Source: Streptomyces beihaiensis (GTDB taxonomy: Bacteria > Actinomycetota > Actinomycetes > Streptomycetales > Streptomycetaceae). From it: a stretch of 64,000 nt of DNA. The position numbers and the translations under genes were made by a program. The notes under the pieces are model-generated. The model did not search any database. It was not told the origin of the DNA and saw only the letters and a program-made list of their open reading frames with translations. Where the stretch lies: positions 54,821-118,820 of the forward strand of contig NZ_JAPHNL010000222.1 of NCBI RefSeq assembly GCF_026274175.1, in the 5' to 3' direction. Of this stretch, positions 54,170 through 63,886 are shown one piece after another; position 1 is the first letter of the stretch, and each line of letters opens with the position of its first letter.

Positions 54170-55558
54170 TCAGCCGCGCAGTGCCTCCAACTGCTCCAGG
54201 AACCACCGCCCCGGCGGCAGCGCGGTCCCGGCGGCGGCCAGCCGCTTCGTACGCTCCGCCCGCTCGTCCTCCGCCATGTCCAGCGCGGCGCCCAGCGCCT
54301 CGCACGTCCCGGTCGCGTCGTACGGGTTGACGACCAGCGCGTCGTCCGCCAGCTCCTCGTACGCCCCGGCCTCCCGGGACAGGACGAGCGCGCACCCGCG
54401 GTCCGAGACCACCGGGACCTCCTTGGCCACGAGGTTCATCCCGTCGCGGATCGGGTTGACCAGGGCCACGTCCGCGAGCCGGTAGGCGGCCAGCGAGCGC
54501 GCGAAGTCGTCCTTGACGTGCAGCACGACCGGCGTCCAACCTGGCGTGCCGAAACGGGAGTTGATGGACTCGGCGACTCGGGCCACCTCCGCCGTGTAGT
54601 CGCGGTAGACGGCGAGGTCCTGCCGCGACGGGTAGGCGAAGGCCACGTGCACGACCTTCTCGCGCCACCGGGGCCGGGTCTCGAGCAGCAGCTCGTACGC
54701 CCGCAGTCCGCGCACGATGTTCTTCGACAGTTCGGTGCGGTCCACCCGGACCACGACCTTGCGGCCCTCGCCCACCTGGTCGCGCAGCGCCCCGAGCCGC
54801 TCCTCCACGTCCGGGCGGTGCGCGCGCTCGCGCAGGAAGTCCGCGTCGGCGCCGAGCCCGTGCACGCCGATCCGGGTGCCGGAGGTGCCGCCGATGATCC
54901 GCGTGCAGCACTCCGTGAACGCGTCGGCCCAGCGGCGCGTCAGGAAGGCGAGCCGGTCCGCGCCGAGCATGCCGCGCAGCAACTGCTCGGCGATGTCGTC
55001 CGGCAGCATCCGGAAGTAGTCGACCGGCGCCCACGGGGTGTGCGTGAAGTGGCCGATCCTCAGGTCAGCGCGGAGTTCGCGCAGCATGCCCGGCACCAGC
55101 GCCAGGTGATAGTCCTGCACGACGACCGTGGCGCCGTCGGCCGCCTCCTCGGCGAGCGCCCGCGCGAAGGCCCTGTTGTACGTCTCGTACGCCGCCCAGC
55201 GCCGCCGGAACTCCGGGCCGAAGGACGGCTCGAACGGCGTCTGGTACAGCATGTGGTGGACGAACCAGAGCACGGAGTTGGCGATGCCGTTGTACGCGTC
55301 CGCGTGCACGTCGGCGTCGATGTCCAGCATCCTCACCCCCGGCTCGGTGATCCCGCGCCGTACCGCCTCCCGGTCGCCGTCGCCCAGCGCCGCGCACACC
55401 CACAGCTTGTCCTCGACGACGCTGAGCGCGGAGACGAGCCCGCCCCCGCCGCGCCGCGCGTCGAGGCCGCCGTCCTGTGCGGCGACGTACGAGACCGGGC
55501 CGCGGTTGGACGCGACGAGAACCTCAGCAGCACCGTGCGTGCCATGCGTGGAAGCCAT
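54170..55558 (-). CDS. otsA: trehalose-6-phosphate synthase
   Basis: A 462-residue GT20 enzyme joining UDP- (or GDP-) glucose and glucose-6-P. Features: VLVASNRGPVSYV with GGGGLVSALS loop, VVVQDYHLALVPGMLRE, IGHFTHTPWAPVDYFRMLP, VRVDRTELSKNIVRGL, and donor-site DGMNLVAKEVPVV. Start MASTHGTHG has TACGTT 6 nt upstream and no ribosome site. Supplies OtsB; trehalose is the main spore protectant in Streptomyces. Confidence 0.96.
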   Translation of the reverse strand: MASTHGTHGAAEVLVASNRGPVSYVAAQDGGLDARRGGGGLVSALSVVEDKLWVCAALGDGDREAVRRGITEPGVRMLDIDADVHADAYNGIANSVLWFVHHMLYQTPFEPSFGPEFRRRWAAYETYNRAFARALAEEAADGATVVVQDYHLALVPGMLRELRADLRIGHFTHTPWAPVDYFRMLPDDIAEQLLRGMLGADRLAFLTRRWADAFTECCTRIIGGTSGTRIGVHGLGADADFLRERAHRPDVEERLGALRDQVGEGRKVVVRVDRTELSKNIVRGLRAYELLLETRPRWREKVVHVAFAYPSRQDLAVYRDYTAEVARVAESINSRFGTPGWTPVVLHVKDDFARSLAAYRLADVALVNPIRDGMNLVAKEVPVVSDRGCALVLSREAGAYEELADDALVVNPYDATGTCEALGAALDMAEDERAERTKRLAAAGTALPPGRWFLEQLEALRG

Positions 55559-55675
55559 AGGGCGAACGTAGCCCGGCCCGCGAGCGCTCAAACGTGCGGG
55601 CGCGCCCCGTGGCGGGACCCGGTCGCCGTGTGCGGCGGCCGGGTGCGGCTTCATGCCCCGCGGCCGTGTACGGCC

Positions 55676-56623
55676 TCACGCCACGCGACGCTCCGCGTAC
55701 TCACTGATCTCGGTCATCGGCGGGCGCTCCTCCGTGTCCACCGCGTACGTGCGCGGCTCGAAGCCGTCCGCGCCGCGCTCGAACTGCGTCAGGTGCGGCC
55801 GCACCAGATGCCCGCGCGCGAGCCGCAGCTGGGCCGTGCGGTAGATCGCCGCCGCCATCCGGCCCAGCGCCTGCCCGTCCTGGTGCCGGTGCTTGCGCAC
55901 TCCCACGTCGACCTGGGCCAGCGCGTCCAGGCCCACCGTGTGCAGCGCGTCCACGAGCAGCCCGAGCTCCACGCCGTAGCCGACCGGGAACGGCAGCCGT
56001 TCGAGCAGTGACCTGCGGGCCGCGTACTCGCCGCCCAGCGGCTGTACGAACCCGGCCAGCAGCGGCCAGTGCAGATTGAGGACGGGCCGCGCCATCAGCT
56101 CCGTCACCCGGCCGCCCTGCCCCGCCGTCTCGCCCAGCGGACGGTCGTACATCGCCTTCACGAACGCCACGTCCGGGTCGGTGAGCAGCGGCCCGACGAT
56201 CCCCGAGACGAAGTCCGCCGAGAACTCCCTGAGATCCGCGTCCACGAAACACACGATGTCTCCGCCGGTGGCGAGCAGCGAGCGCCACAGCACCTCGCCC
56301 TTGCCGGGCCGCGCGGGGATGCGCGGCAGGATCGAGTCCCGGTGCACCACGCGCGCCCCGGCGGCCGCGGCCACCTCGGAGGTGCGGTCGGCCGAGCCCG
56401 AGTCGATCACCACCAGCTCGTCGACGAGCGGCACGGCGGGAGTCATCAGTTCGCGCCGGATCACCGAGACGATCGCGCCGACCGTCTCCTCCTCGTTGAG
56501 CGCGGGCAGCACCACGCTCACCTTCTGGCCGGACGCGTGCTTGGCGGCGACCAGCCGCGACAGCGGTCGGTCGGCCACGGACCAGGAGCGCCTGCTCAGC
56601 CAGCGCTCGACTTCTTCCAGCAC
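55676..56623 (-). CDS. gpgS: glucosyl-3-phosphoglycerate synthase-like GT81 glycosyltransferase
   Basis: A 315-residue GT-A enzyme. KVSVVLPALNEEETVGAIVSVIRRELM, DELVVIDSGSADRTSEVAAAAGARVVHRD, GEVLWRSLLATGGDIVCFVDADLREF (DxD) and FVQPLGGEYAARRSLLERLPFPVGYGVELGLLVDAL match GpgS, which makes glucosyl-3-phosphoglycerate, a precursor of glucosylglycerate or methylglucose polysaccharides. Compatible-solute context with otsBA supports it. GTG start. Confidence 0.88.
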   Translation of the reverse strand: MLEEVERWLSRRSWSVADRPLSRLVAAKHASGQKVSVVLPALNEEETVGAIVSVIRRELMTPAVPLVDELVVIDSGSADRTSEVAAAAGARVVHRDSILPRIPARPGKGEVLWRSLLATGGDIVCFVDADLREFSADFVSGIVGPLLTDPDVAFVKAMYDRPLGETAGQGGRVTELMARPVLNLHWPLLAGFVQPLGGEYAARRSLLERLPFPVGYGVELGLLVDALHTVGLDALAQVDVGVRKHRHQDGQALGRMAAAIYRTAQLRLARGHLVRPHLTQFERGADGFEPRTYAVDTEERPPMTEISEYAERRVA

Positions 56624-56790
56624 GGTCTGCGCACCCTCCGGGTCTGTGATCCATCTCGCGGTTCGGACGACTATCTCAAGGGTCCGGCCCTTCGGTTACA
56701 GTCTTGAGCAACGCCGGTGACCATCGCATGTCGGGGTCGCCGCCGCGCCTGACCGCATGACACACGGCGCGTGACACACAACCGAATACC

Positions 56791-56943
56791 GCTCATCCAG
56801 AGGGGCAGAGGGATACGGCCCGTTGAAGCCCCGGCAACCCTCCAGCCGGTCTCGTAGGACACCGCACCGTCCACCGCGAGGCTCCCGGCTAGGGAAGGTG
56901 CCAAATCCGTCTCACGGCGAGATGCGTCGTGAGGAAGATGAGG
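56791..56943 (+). ncRNA. SAM-I (S-box) riboswitch
   Basis: Closing helix P1 CTCATC (56792-56797) with GATGAG (56937-56942). The conserved kink-turn and core segments AGAGGGGCAGAGGGA, GGCCCGTTGAAGCCCCGGC, AACCCTCC and GGAAGGTGCCAAATCC are all present. SAM binding stabilises P1, whose 3' strand abuts the thrC ribosome site, so control is probably translational. It is the only clear riboswitch in the window. Confidence 0.9.
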
Positions 56944-56962
56944 AGAAAGGGCCTCGCCTCTC

Positions 56963-58279
56963 ATGGCTGTACAGACTGTATCCACCGAAGCCGCCGCCGG
57001 TACCGCCAACGGCACCTCCGCCGCCGTCGACCTCGGTCCCGCCTCGGGCCTCTCCTGTCGTGAGTGCGGCGCACAGTTCCCGCTCGGCCCGATCTTCGCC
57101 TGCGTCGAGTGTTTCGGGCCTCTGGAGGTCGCCTACGACCTGCCGTCCGGCGACCCGGAGGAGCTGCGCAAGCGGATCGAGGCCGGTCCCGCCACCATCT
57201 GGCGGTACGCCCCGCTGCTGCCCGTCCCGGCCGACGTCGCCGAGAAGCCGAACCTGAACCCCGGCTGGACGCCGCTGGTCAAGGCCGACAACCTGGCCCG
57301 CGCACTCGGTGTCGCCGAAGGAAAGCTGTTCGTCAAGGACGACTCCGGCAACCCGACCCACTCCTTCAAGGACCGCGTCGTCGCCCAGGCCATCGAGGCC
57401 GCGCGCGCCTTCGGCTTCACCACCCTGTCCTGCTCCTCGACCGGCAACCTGGCGGGCGCGGTGGGCGCCGCGGCCGCCCGTGCCGGTTTCCGCTCGTGCG
57501 TGTTCATCCCGCACGACCTGGAGCAGGGCAAGGTCGTCATGGCCGGTGTCTACGGCGGTGACCTCGTCGCCATCGAGGGCAACTACGACGACGTCAACCG
57601 CTTCTGCTCCGAGCTCATCGGCGACCCGCTGGGCGAGGGCTGGGGCTTCGTCAACGTGAACCTGCGCCCGTACTACGGCGAGGGTTCCAAGACGCTCGCG
57701 TACGAGATCTGCGAGCAGCTGGGCTGGCGGCTGCCCGACCAGCTGGTCATCCCGATCGCGTCCGGCTCGCAGTTCACGAAGATCGACAAGGGGCTCAAGG
57801 AGCTGATCGCGCTCGGCCTGGTCGAGGACAAGCCGTACAAGCTCTTCGGCGCCCAGGCCGAGGGCTGCTCGCCGGTCTCGGTCGCGTACAAGGGCGGCCA
57901 CGACGTGGTGCGCCCGCAGAAGCCGAACACCATCGCCAAGTCCCTCGCCATCGGCAACCCGGCCGACGGCCCGTACGTCCTCGACATCGCGCGCCGTACC
58001 GGCGGCGCGGTGGAGGACGTGACGGACGAGCAGGTCGTCGACGCGATCAAGCTGCTCGCGCGGACCGAGGGGATCTTCGCCGAGACGGCGGGCGGCGTGA
58101 CGCTCGGCGTCACCAGGAAGCTGATCGAGGCGGGCCTGATCGACCCGTCCCTGACCACGGTCGTGCTCAACACGGGGGACGGCCTGAAGACGCTGGACGC
58201 CGTCGCGGAGTCGTCGCAGGCGACGGCGACGATCCGGCCGAGCCTGGACGCGTTCCGCTCCGCGGGGCTCGCCGGCTGA
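56963..58279 (+). CDS. thrC: threonine synthase
   Basis: A 438-residue PLP enzyme converting O-phosphohomoserine to threonine. Zinc-ribbon-like N-terminus LSCRECGAQFPLGPIFACVECFGPLE, PLP lysine in DDSGNPTHSFKDRVV, CSSTGNLAGAVGAAAARAGF, and phosphate-binding IPIASGSQFTKIDKGLKE. Size and zinc-ribbon fit the class II actinobacterial enzyme. The first 25 residues are Ala/Thr/Gly-rich. Preceded by the SAM-I riboswitch, which ties threonine/methionine branch-point flux to SAM. Confidence 0.96.
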   Translation: MAVQTVSTEAAAGTANGTSAAVDLGPASGLSCRECGAQFPLGPIFACVECFGPLEVAYDLPSGDPEELRKRIEAGPATIWRYAPLLPVPADVAEKPNLNPGWTPLVKADNLARALGVAEGKLFVKDDSGNPTHSFKDRVVAQAIEAARAFGFTTLSCSSTGNLAGAVGAAAARAGFRSCVFIPHDLEQGKVVMAGVYGGDLVAIEGNYDDVNRFCSELIGDPLGEGWGFVNVNLRPYYGEGSKTLAYEICEQLGWRLPDQLVIPIASGSQFTKIDKGLKELIALGLVEDKPYKLFGAQAEGCSPVSVAYKGGHDVVRPQKPNTIAKSLAIGNPADGPYVLDIARRTGGAVEDVTDEQVVDAIKLLARTEGIFAETAGGVTLGVTRKLIEAGLIDPSLTTVVLNTGDGLKTLDAVAESSQATATIRPSLDAFRSAGLAG

Positions 58280-58322
58280 GCGCCGTAGGGCCTGAGGTCT
58301 CGTTGTCGTCCGCGGGCCTGTC

Positions 58323-58356
58323 GCGACTCCCGTCGCGCCCGCGCGACGGGAGTCGC
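58323..58356 (+). terminator. thrC terminator or internal attenuator
   Basis: Perfect 15-bp stem (58323-58337 with 58342-58356), loop CCCG, 44 nt after thrC and 58 nt before the cysO-like gene. Confidence 0.75.
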
Positions 58357-58413
58357 ACAGAAGAACAGTCCCGCGCCCCTGTGGGGGCGCACCCCCGACC
58401 CGCGAGGTGAAGC

Positions 58414-58689
58414 ATGAGCGTTTCCGTCCGTATCCCCACCATCCTGCGCACCTACACCGGTGGCGAGGCCGAGGTGCCCGCCGAGGGGGCCACCCTCGCC
58501 GAGGTCATCGCCGACCTGGAGAAGAACCACACCGGCATCGCCGCCCGCGTCCTCGACGACCAGGGCAGGCTGCGCCGCTTCGTGAACGTCTACGTCAACG
58601 ACGACGACGTGCGCTTCGAGCAGGGCCTTGAGACGGCCACGCCGGACGGCGCGGGCGTCTCGATCATCCCGGCGGTGGCCGGCGGCTGA
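58414..58689 (+). CDS. cysO: CysO-like ubiquitin-fold sulfur carrier
   Basis: A 91-residue MoaD/ThiS-fold protein: VSVRIPTILRTYTGGEAEVPAEGATLAEVIADLEKNHTGIAARVLDDQGRLRRFVNVYVNDDDVRFEQGL...PAVAGG. Close by eye to mycobacterial CysO, whose C-terminal GG is thiocarboxylated and feeds cysteine synthase CysM. No cysM or mec (Mec+) gene is adjacent here. Co-directional with thrC (134-nt gap). The ATG follows GCGAGGTGAAGC. Confidence 0.88.
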   Translation: MSVSVRIPTILRTYTGGEAEVPAEGATLAEVIADLEKNHTGIAARVLDDQGRLRRFVNVYVNDDDVRFEQGLETATPDGAGVSIIPAVAGG

Positions 58690-58708
58690 TCCGAGTGCCG
58701 CCTTCCGT

Positions 58709-58745
58709 GAATTGCCCCCTCCGCGAGAAGCGGAGGGGGCAATTC
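58709..58745. terminator. strong terminator after cysO
   Basis: Perfect 16-bp stem GAATTGCCCCCTCCGC / GCGGAGGGGGCAATTC (58709-58724 with 58730-58745), loop GAGAA. Confidence 0.93.
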
Positions 58746-59107
58746 AGCATGATTGAGCAGGGTACAGTTGGGGAACCCGCTTCACTTTCGTAGGCGGTGC
58801 ATGACCGGCGCATATGATTTCTCGGCCGGAGTCCGACGAGAAGCAGCCAATGTCCTCCGCGCTTTCGAGTCTTTTACGGCATTTACGCGGCCCGACTTGC
58901 CCTGCCATCCGGCGAGTTGCCCAGGTTTCCCCGATCGGGCGCGCCCAGAATTCTCGTCCGATTGACCTGTTGCAGACGGCAGTTGGGCAGATACATTCAG
59001 CCGCGGTCGACGCGTTCCGGCGCACACCCCCGCCGATGGGGGGTGAGGTCTGACCCGGGTCCGCGAAGTGCGGTCCTGCGCAAGGGCCAGTAATAGGGGA
59101 GTTAGGC
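58746..59107. other. long leader region upstream of cold-shock gene
   Basis: About 360 nt, clearly less GC-rich than its surroundings. A 54-codon ATG frame (58801-58965) lacks codon bias and ribosome site. Likely holds the promoter and a structured 5' UTR of the cold-shock gene, as seen in other csp genes; no element could be defined by eye. Confidence 0.5.
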
Positions 59108-59314
59108 ATGGCTCAGGGCACCGTCAAGTGGTTCAACGCGGAGAAGGGGTACGGCTTCATCGCGGTCGACGGTGGTGCGGATGTATTCGTCCACTACAGT
59201 GCGATCCAGATGGACGGTTACCGCACCCTGGAAGAGGGTCAGCGAGTCGAATTCGAGATCTCGCAGGGTCAGAAGGGGCCGCAGGCGGACATGGTCCGCG
59301 TGGCCGCCGGCTGA
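59108..59314 (+). CDS. cold-shock domain RNA chaperone
   Basis: A 68-residue CspA-family protein with RNP1 (KGYGFI), RNP2 (VFVHY) and the family length and start [17 protein letters not shown]. It binds single-stranded RNA/DNA and acts as an RNA chaperone. Ribosome site AGGGGAG 8-13 nt upstream. The long upstream leader may regulate translation by temperature. Situated before groEL2, as in S. coelicolor. Confidence 0.97.
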   Translation: MAQGTVKWFNAEKGYGFIAVDGGADVFVHYSAIQMDGYRTLEEGQRVEFEISQGQKGPQADMVRVAAG

Positions 59315-59352
59315 AGCGCGCGACCGACCGCACGACTGCAGACTTACGCGTG

Positions 59353-59387
59353 GGGCCCGCCACCGGGAGACCGGGGGGCGGGCCCTT
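59353..59387 (+). terminator. cold-shock gene terminator
   Basis: GGGCCCGCC (59353-59361) pairs with GGCGGGCCC (59377-59385) with an inner CCGG/CCGG helix, followed by TT. Confidence 0.8.
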
Positions 59388-59468
59388 CGTGCTGTCCCCG
59401 TGCCGCCCCTGTGCCGCCCCCGCGCGGTCCGCGCGCTGTCCGGGATGCGTACGCGCGCGGCTTACGGC

Positions 59469-59495
59469 CTTGCACTCGCGGGGGTCGAGTGCTAA
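59469..59495. promoter_or_regulatory. CIRCE element 1 overlapping groEL promoter
   Basis: CTTGCACTC-N9-GAGTGCTAA, one mismatch from the CIRCE consensus TTAGCACTC-N9-GAGTGCTAA. The -35 TTGCAC (59470-59475) and -10 TAATCA (59493-59498), 17 nt apart, lie within it. HrcA binding would occlude RNA polymerase. Confidence 0.9.
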
Positions 59496-59504
59496 TCATT
59501 GGGC

Positions 59505-59531
59505 TTAGCACTCTCCGAGTGAGAGTGACAG
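59505..59531. promoter_or_regulatory. CIRCE element 2
   Basis: TTAGCACTC-N9-GAGTGACAG: perfect left arm, right arm conserved in its first five bases, 9 nt downstream of the first CIRCE and just after the predicted transcription start. Confidence 0.8.
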
Positions 59532-59551
59532 AACTTGGATCGGGTCGGTGA

Positions 59552-61282
<1,731 letters not shown>

Positions 61283-61326
61283 GCCGGTTCTTCCGGTTCG
61301 GCCGGTCCGACTCAGCCAGTCTGATA

Positions 61327-61373
61327 CCGAGGGCGGCACTTCCTGTCTGTACGACAGGGGGTGCCGCCCTCGG
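61327..61373 (+). terminator. groEL2 terminator
   Basis: 13-bp stem CCGAGGGCGGCAC / GTGCCGCCCTCGG (61327-61339 with 61361-61373) containing an inner CCTGTC/GACAGG hairpin. Confidence 0.85.
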
Positions 61374-61518
61374 GCGTTTCCGCGTGCGGGTGCGGGGCCG
61401 CGGATTCCGTTTGTCCGACGGGTGATCACGGGTTACGTTCCTGGACAGACCAAGGGGAAATAGGGGCCGGTGACGGCTGGTCAGGGCTGGTCAGGGCTGA
61501 TGGGGGCTGACGGGGGAT

Positions 61519-62256
61519 ATGACCGACGACATGACGGACAACGGCGGCAGACCGGAAAAGCACGGTGGAAGCCCCGTGGGGCAGGCGATTTCCGCGGTGG
61601 CGGTGGTCGCGGCGCTGGGGCTCGGCCTGATGGCATTCAACGGGATGTCGTCCGGCTACGGCGCGGGGGACGAGCCGGATCCGAAACCGGCCACATGCTC
61701 GGGCGGAAAGGCGGAGAAGGGCGACAAGGCCGCGGGCAGGGTCTCCGGCGCGCAGCTGTGCAAGGCGCTGAACCGCCCCGACCTCGCCGAACTCCTCGGC
61801 ACGCCCACGGAAGTCGCGAAAACCGCGAGCGCCGGCGGAGGGGCGATCACGATGGCCGGTGGCCGGAAGATCCCGAATCCGTCGACGGAGATCGACTTCC
61901 CGACGTACACCGTGACGCTGGAGGGCACGTACGACGACGTTCCGGTCGGCGACACGGCCACCCTCCTCGGGGACACGCAACCGCACCGCACGTTCCTGGG
62001 CCGCAGAGCAGCCCTCTACTCCGACCGCACCATCCGCGTCCGCTTCCGCCTCGACGGTGGCGAGGCGACCGGCACCCCCGGCGACGGCGACCCGGTCCGC
62101 GTTCTGTCGGTGGCGCAGGATCCGAAGGACAAGGGAGGCTCCTTCGACCTGGCCCTGTGGCGCTCGGACGGCGGCGTGCCGGACGACGCGGTGCTCCTCG
62201 CGGTCGCCCGCAAGGTGCTGCCGACGATTCCAGGGTGGGACGCCAAGGCCGGATGA
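61519..62256 (+). CDS. DUF6215-like membrane-anchored protein
   Basis: A 245-residue protein. One TM segment (GQAISAVAVVAALGLGLMAFNGM, about residues 21-43) and an extracytoplasmic domain with two Cys (TCSGGK, QLCKALN) and segments LNRPDLAELLGTPTEVAKTASAGGGA and IDFPTYTVTLEGTYDDVPV, as in the Streptomyces DUF6215 group by recollection. Function unknown. The 5' end repeats (CAGGGCTG/GGGGCTGA) just before the start. Confidence 0.8.
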   Translation: MTDDMTDNGGRPEKHGGSPVGQAISAVAVVAALGLGLMAFNGMSSGYGAGDEPDPKPATCSGGKAEKGDKAAGRVSGAQLCKALNRPDLAELLGTPTEVAKTASAGGGAITMAGGRKIPNPSTEIDFPTYTVTLEGTYDDVPVGDTATLLGDTQPHRTFLGRRAALYSDRTIRVRFRLDGGEATGTPGDGDPVRVLSVAQDPKDKGGSFDLALWRSDGGVPDDAVLLAVARKVLPTIPGWDAKAG

Positions 62257-62257
62257 G

Positions 62258-62330
62258 CTCACGGCGTCATGACGTCATGACGTCACTGCGTCACTGCGTC
62301 ACTGGGTCACGGCGTCACGGCGTCAGGACG
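62258..62330. repeat. GTCATGAC / GTCACTGC tandem repeat
   Basis: Short tandem repeats of (GTCATGAC), (GTCACTGC) and (GTCACGGC) units about 8-9 nt long, between DUF6215 and the oxidoreductase remnant. Confidence 0.85.
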
Positions 62331-62455
62331 ATCTCGCCCTGGGTGCGGCCCGAGTCGACCAGTTCGTGGGCCTTGGCCGCCTCGGCGAGCGGCAGGACCT
62401 GGCTGACGTGCGGGCGCAGGGCTCCCGCCGAGAGCCCACCGCCCGCGCCGCGGTC
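62315..62455 (-). pseudogene. C-terminal remnant of NADP-dependent quinone oxidoreductase
   Basis: Minus-strand frame ends GGLSAGALRPHVSQVLPLAEAAKAHELVDSGRTQGEIVLTP, the exact C-terminal pattern of zinc-independent quinone oxidoreductases (medium-chain alcohol-dehydrogenase family). The preceding ~250 residues, including the Rossmann fold, are absent; upstream sequence is not related. Confidence 0.75.
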
Positions 62456-62456
62456 G

Positions 62457-62713
62457 AGAAGCTCCCGCGGCTCTCCGCGGAGGAGTGCACGGACCCCCGC
62501 CCACCCGCCCGGCCGCCTGGTCATCACCGGTGCCACCAACTGCACGCCCGCCGCCTCCGAGGTGAAGGCGCGGCTGCGGGACGTGCGGGAGGGCGCGAAG
62601 GCCGCGATCGAGCGGAAGATCGCCGACGACGTGACCGCCGGACTACTCCCGCCGGCTGCGCATCGTCGACACGGCCATGGCGGCCTGGCCGGCCGGAGCC
62701 GCGACGACCTGAC
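62457..62713 (+). pseudogene. C-terminal remnant of TetR regulator, frameshifted
   Basis: LVITGATNCTPAASEVKARLRDVREGAKAAIERKIADDVTAGLLP matches the ligand domain of TetR regulators (CLVITGATNCTP type). The continuing RRLRIVDTAMAAWPAGAATT is in a different frame, so a small internal deletion shifts frame near 62640. The DNA-binding domain is missing. Left edge uncertain. Confidence 0.7.
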
Positions 62714-62789
62714 CGGGTGGCCGGATTCTTGCGCATCATGGCGATCTGGCCGCTCGTCGGGGGCGCGGCGGCACCGGAATCCTGAAGGC

Positions 62790-63596
62790 ATGAAGTCACT
62801 GAAGGTGCTGTGGGTCTTCGCCCACCCGGAGCGGCGCTCGCTCAACGGCTCGTTGATGGACGAGGGGCTGCGCGAGCTGGACCGGCTCGGCCACCAGAGC
62901 CGGGTCTCGGATCTGTACGGCATGGGCTGGAAGCCGGTGGTGGACGCCGACGACTTCCGGCGCGCGGCCGAGTCCGGTGATCGCCTGATGGTGGGGGCGG
63001 AGCAGGAGCGGGCGTACGCGTCCGGGAGGCTCAGCGACGACATCCTCGCCGAGCAGGAGAAGGCCGCCTGGGCGGACGTGCTGGTCTTCCACTTCCCGAT
63101 GTGGTGGTTCGGGCCGCCCGCGATCCTCAAGGGCTGGTTCGACCGGGTCTTCGTACAGGGCTTCGCGTTCGGGGTGGAGGACGAGCGGGGCAGAACCCTG
63201 CGCTACGGGGCCGGGGGCCTGGCCGGTCGGCGCGCGCTGGTGGTCACGTCGGTCGGCGCGAGGCAGTCGTCCTTCGGCCCACGAGGAGTCCACGGCCACG
63301 TCGACGACGTGCTCTTCCCGCTCCTGCACGGCACGTTCTGGTACACGGGCATGGCCGCACTGCCGCCGTTGGTCGCGTACGGCGCCGACCGGGCAGGCAC
63401 GGCGGAGCAGCGCGCGTACGCCGACCGGCTCAGGCAGCGGCTGCGGACGCTCGGCACGGCGGAGCCGCTGCCCTACCGGCACGAACTGGGCGGCGACTAC
63501 GACGAGGACCTGGTGCTGCGCCCGCACGTGGCACCGGGCCGGACCGGCCTGGCGGCGCATCTGCGTCCGGGGCCGGCACCTGCGGGCGGTTGCTAG
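62790..63596 (+). CDS. NAD(P)H dehydrogenase (quinone), flavodoxin-like
   Basis: A 268-residue flavodoxin-2-fold oxidoreductase (KVLWVFAHPERRSLNGSLMDEGLREL; WADVLVFHFPMWWFGPPAILKGWFDRVFVQGFAFG; ALVVTSVGARQSSFGPRGVHGHVDDVLFPLLHGTFWYTGM), related to MdaB/NQO-type FAD enzymes that reduce quinones by two electrons. The ribosome site is weak (TGAAGGC adjoining the ATG). Its 3' end overlaps the convergent small membrane gene by 4 nt. It may have been regulated by the broken TetR gene. Confidence 0.92.
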   Translation: MKSLKVLWVFAHPERRSLNGSLMDEGLRELDRLGHQSRVSDLYGMGWKPVVDADDFRRAAESGDRLMVGAEQERAYASGRLSDDILAEQEKAAWADVLVFHFPMWWFGPPAILKGWFDRVFVQGFAFGVEDERGRTLRYGAGGLAGRRALVVTSVGARQSSFGPRGVHGHVDDVLFPLLHGTFWYTGMAALPPLVAYGADRAGTAEQRAYADRLRQRLRTLGTAEPLPYRHELGGDYDEDLVLRPHVAPGRTGLAAHLRPGPAPAGGC

Positions 63597-63886
63597 AGGG
63601 CCTGCTCCTGGTAGTTCTGCCAGGCATCGCGGCCGGCGTGGGCCGCGCTCTGCGCCGCCGTCTGGGCCTGGTGGAGGGTGCGGTGCGCCAGTTCGCCGGG
63701 CGGCACCTGCCAGCTGCCGGTCCAGGTGCGGCCCGCGCGCGTCAGCTCGTACACCAGCACGCCGATGCCCGCCGCGCAGACGAGCGTACCGACGCCGATC
63801 AGGGCGGCCCCGGCCGCCAGGCGCCGTCGGTCGGGCCGGAACTCGGTCCAGGGAACCATGGGATGCGAAGGGGTGTTCTCAGCCAT
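63593..63886 (-). CDS. small hypothetical membrane protein
   Basis: A 97-residue protein. N-terminus MAENTPSHPMVPWTEFRPDRRR, one strong TM segment (LAAGAALIGVGTLVCAAGIGVLVYEL) and an amphipathic C-terminal helix (LHQAQTAAQSAAHAGRDAWQNYQ). Start at 63886 by ATG and hydropathy. Tail overlaps the quinone reductase gene on the opposite strand. Confidence 0.72.
   Translation of the reverse strand: MAENTPSHPMVPWTEFRPDRRRLAAGAALIGVGTLVCAAGIGVLVYELTRAGRTWTGSWQVPPGELAHRTLHQAQTAAQSAAHAGRDAWQNYQEQAL

Noticed and set aside
58801-58965. 54-codon frame in the cold-shock leader
   Set aside because: Third-position GC is low and there is no ribosome site; better explained as 5' UTR.
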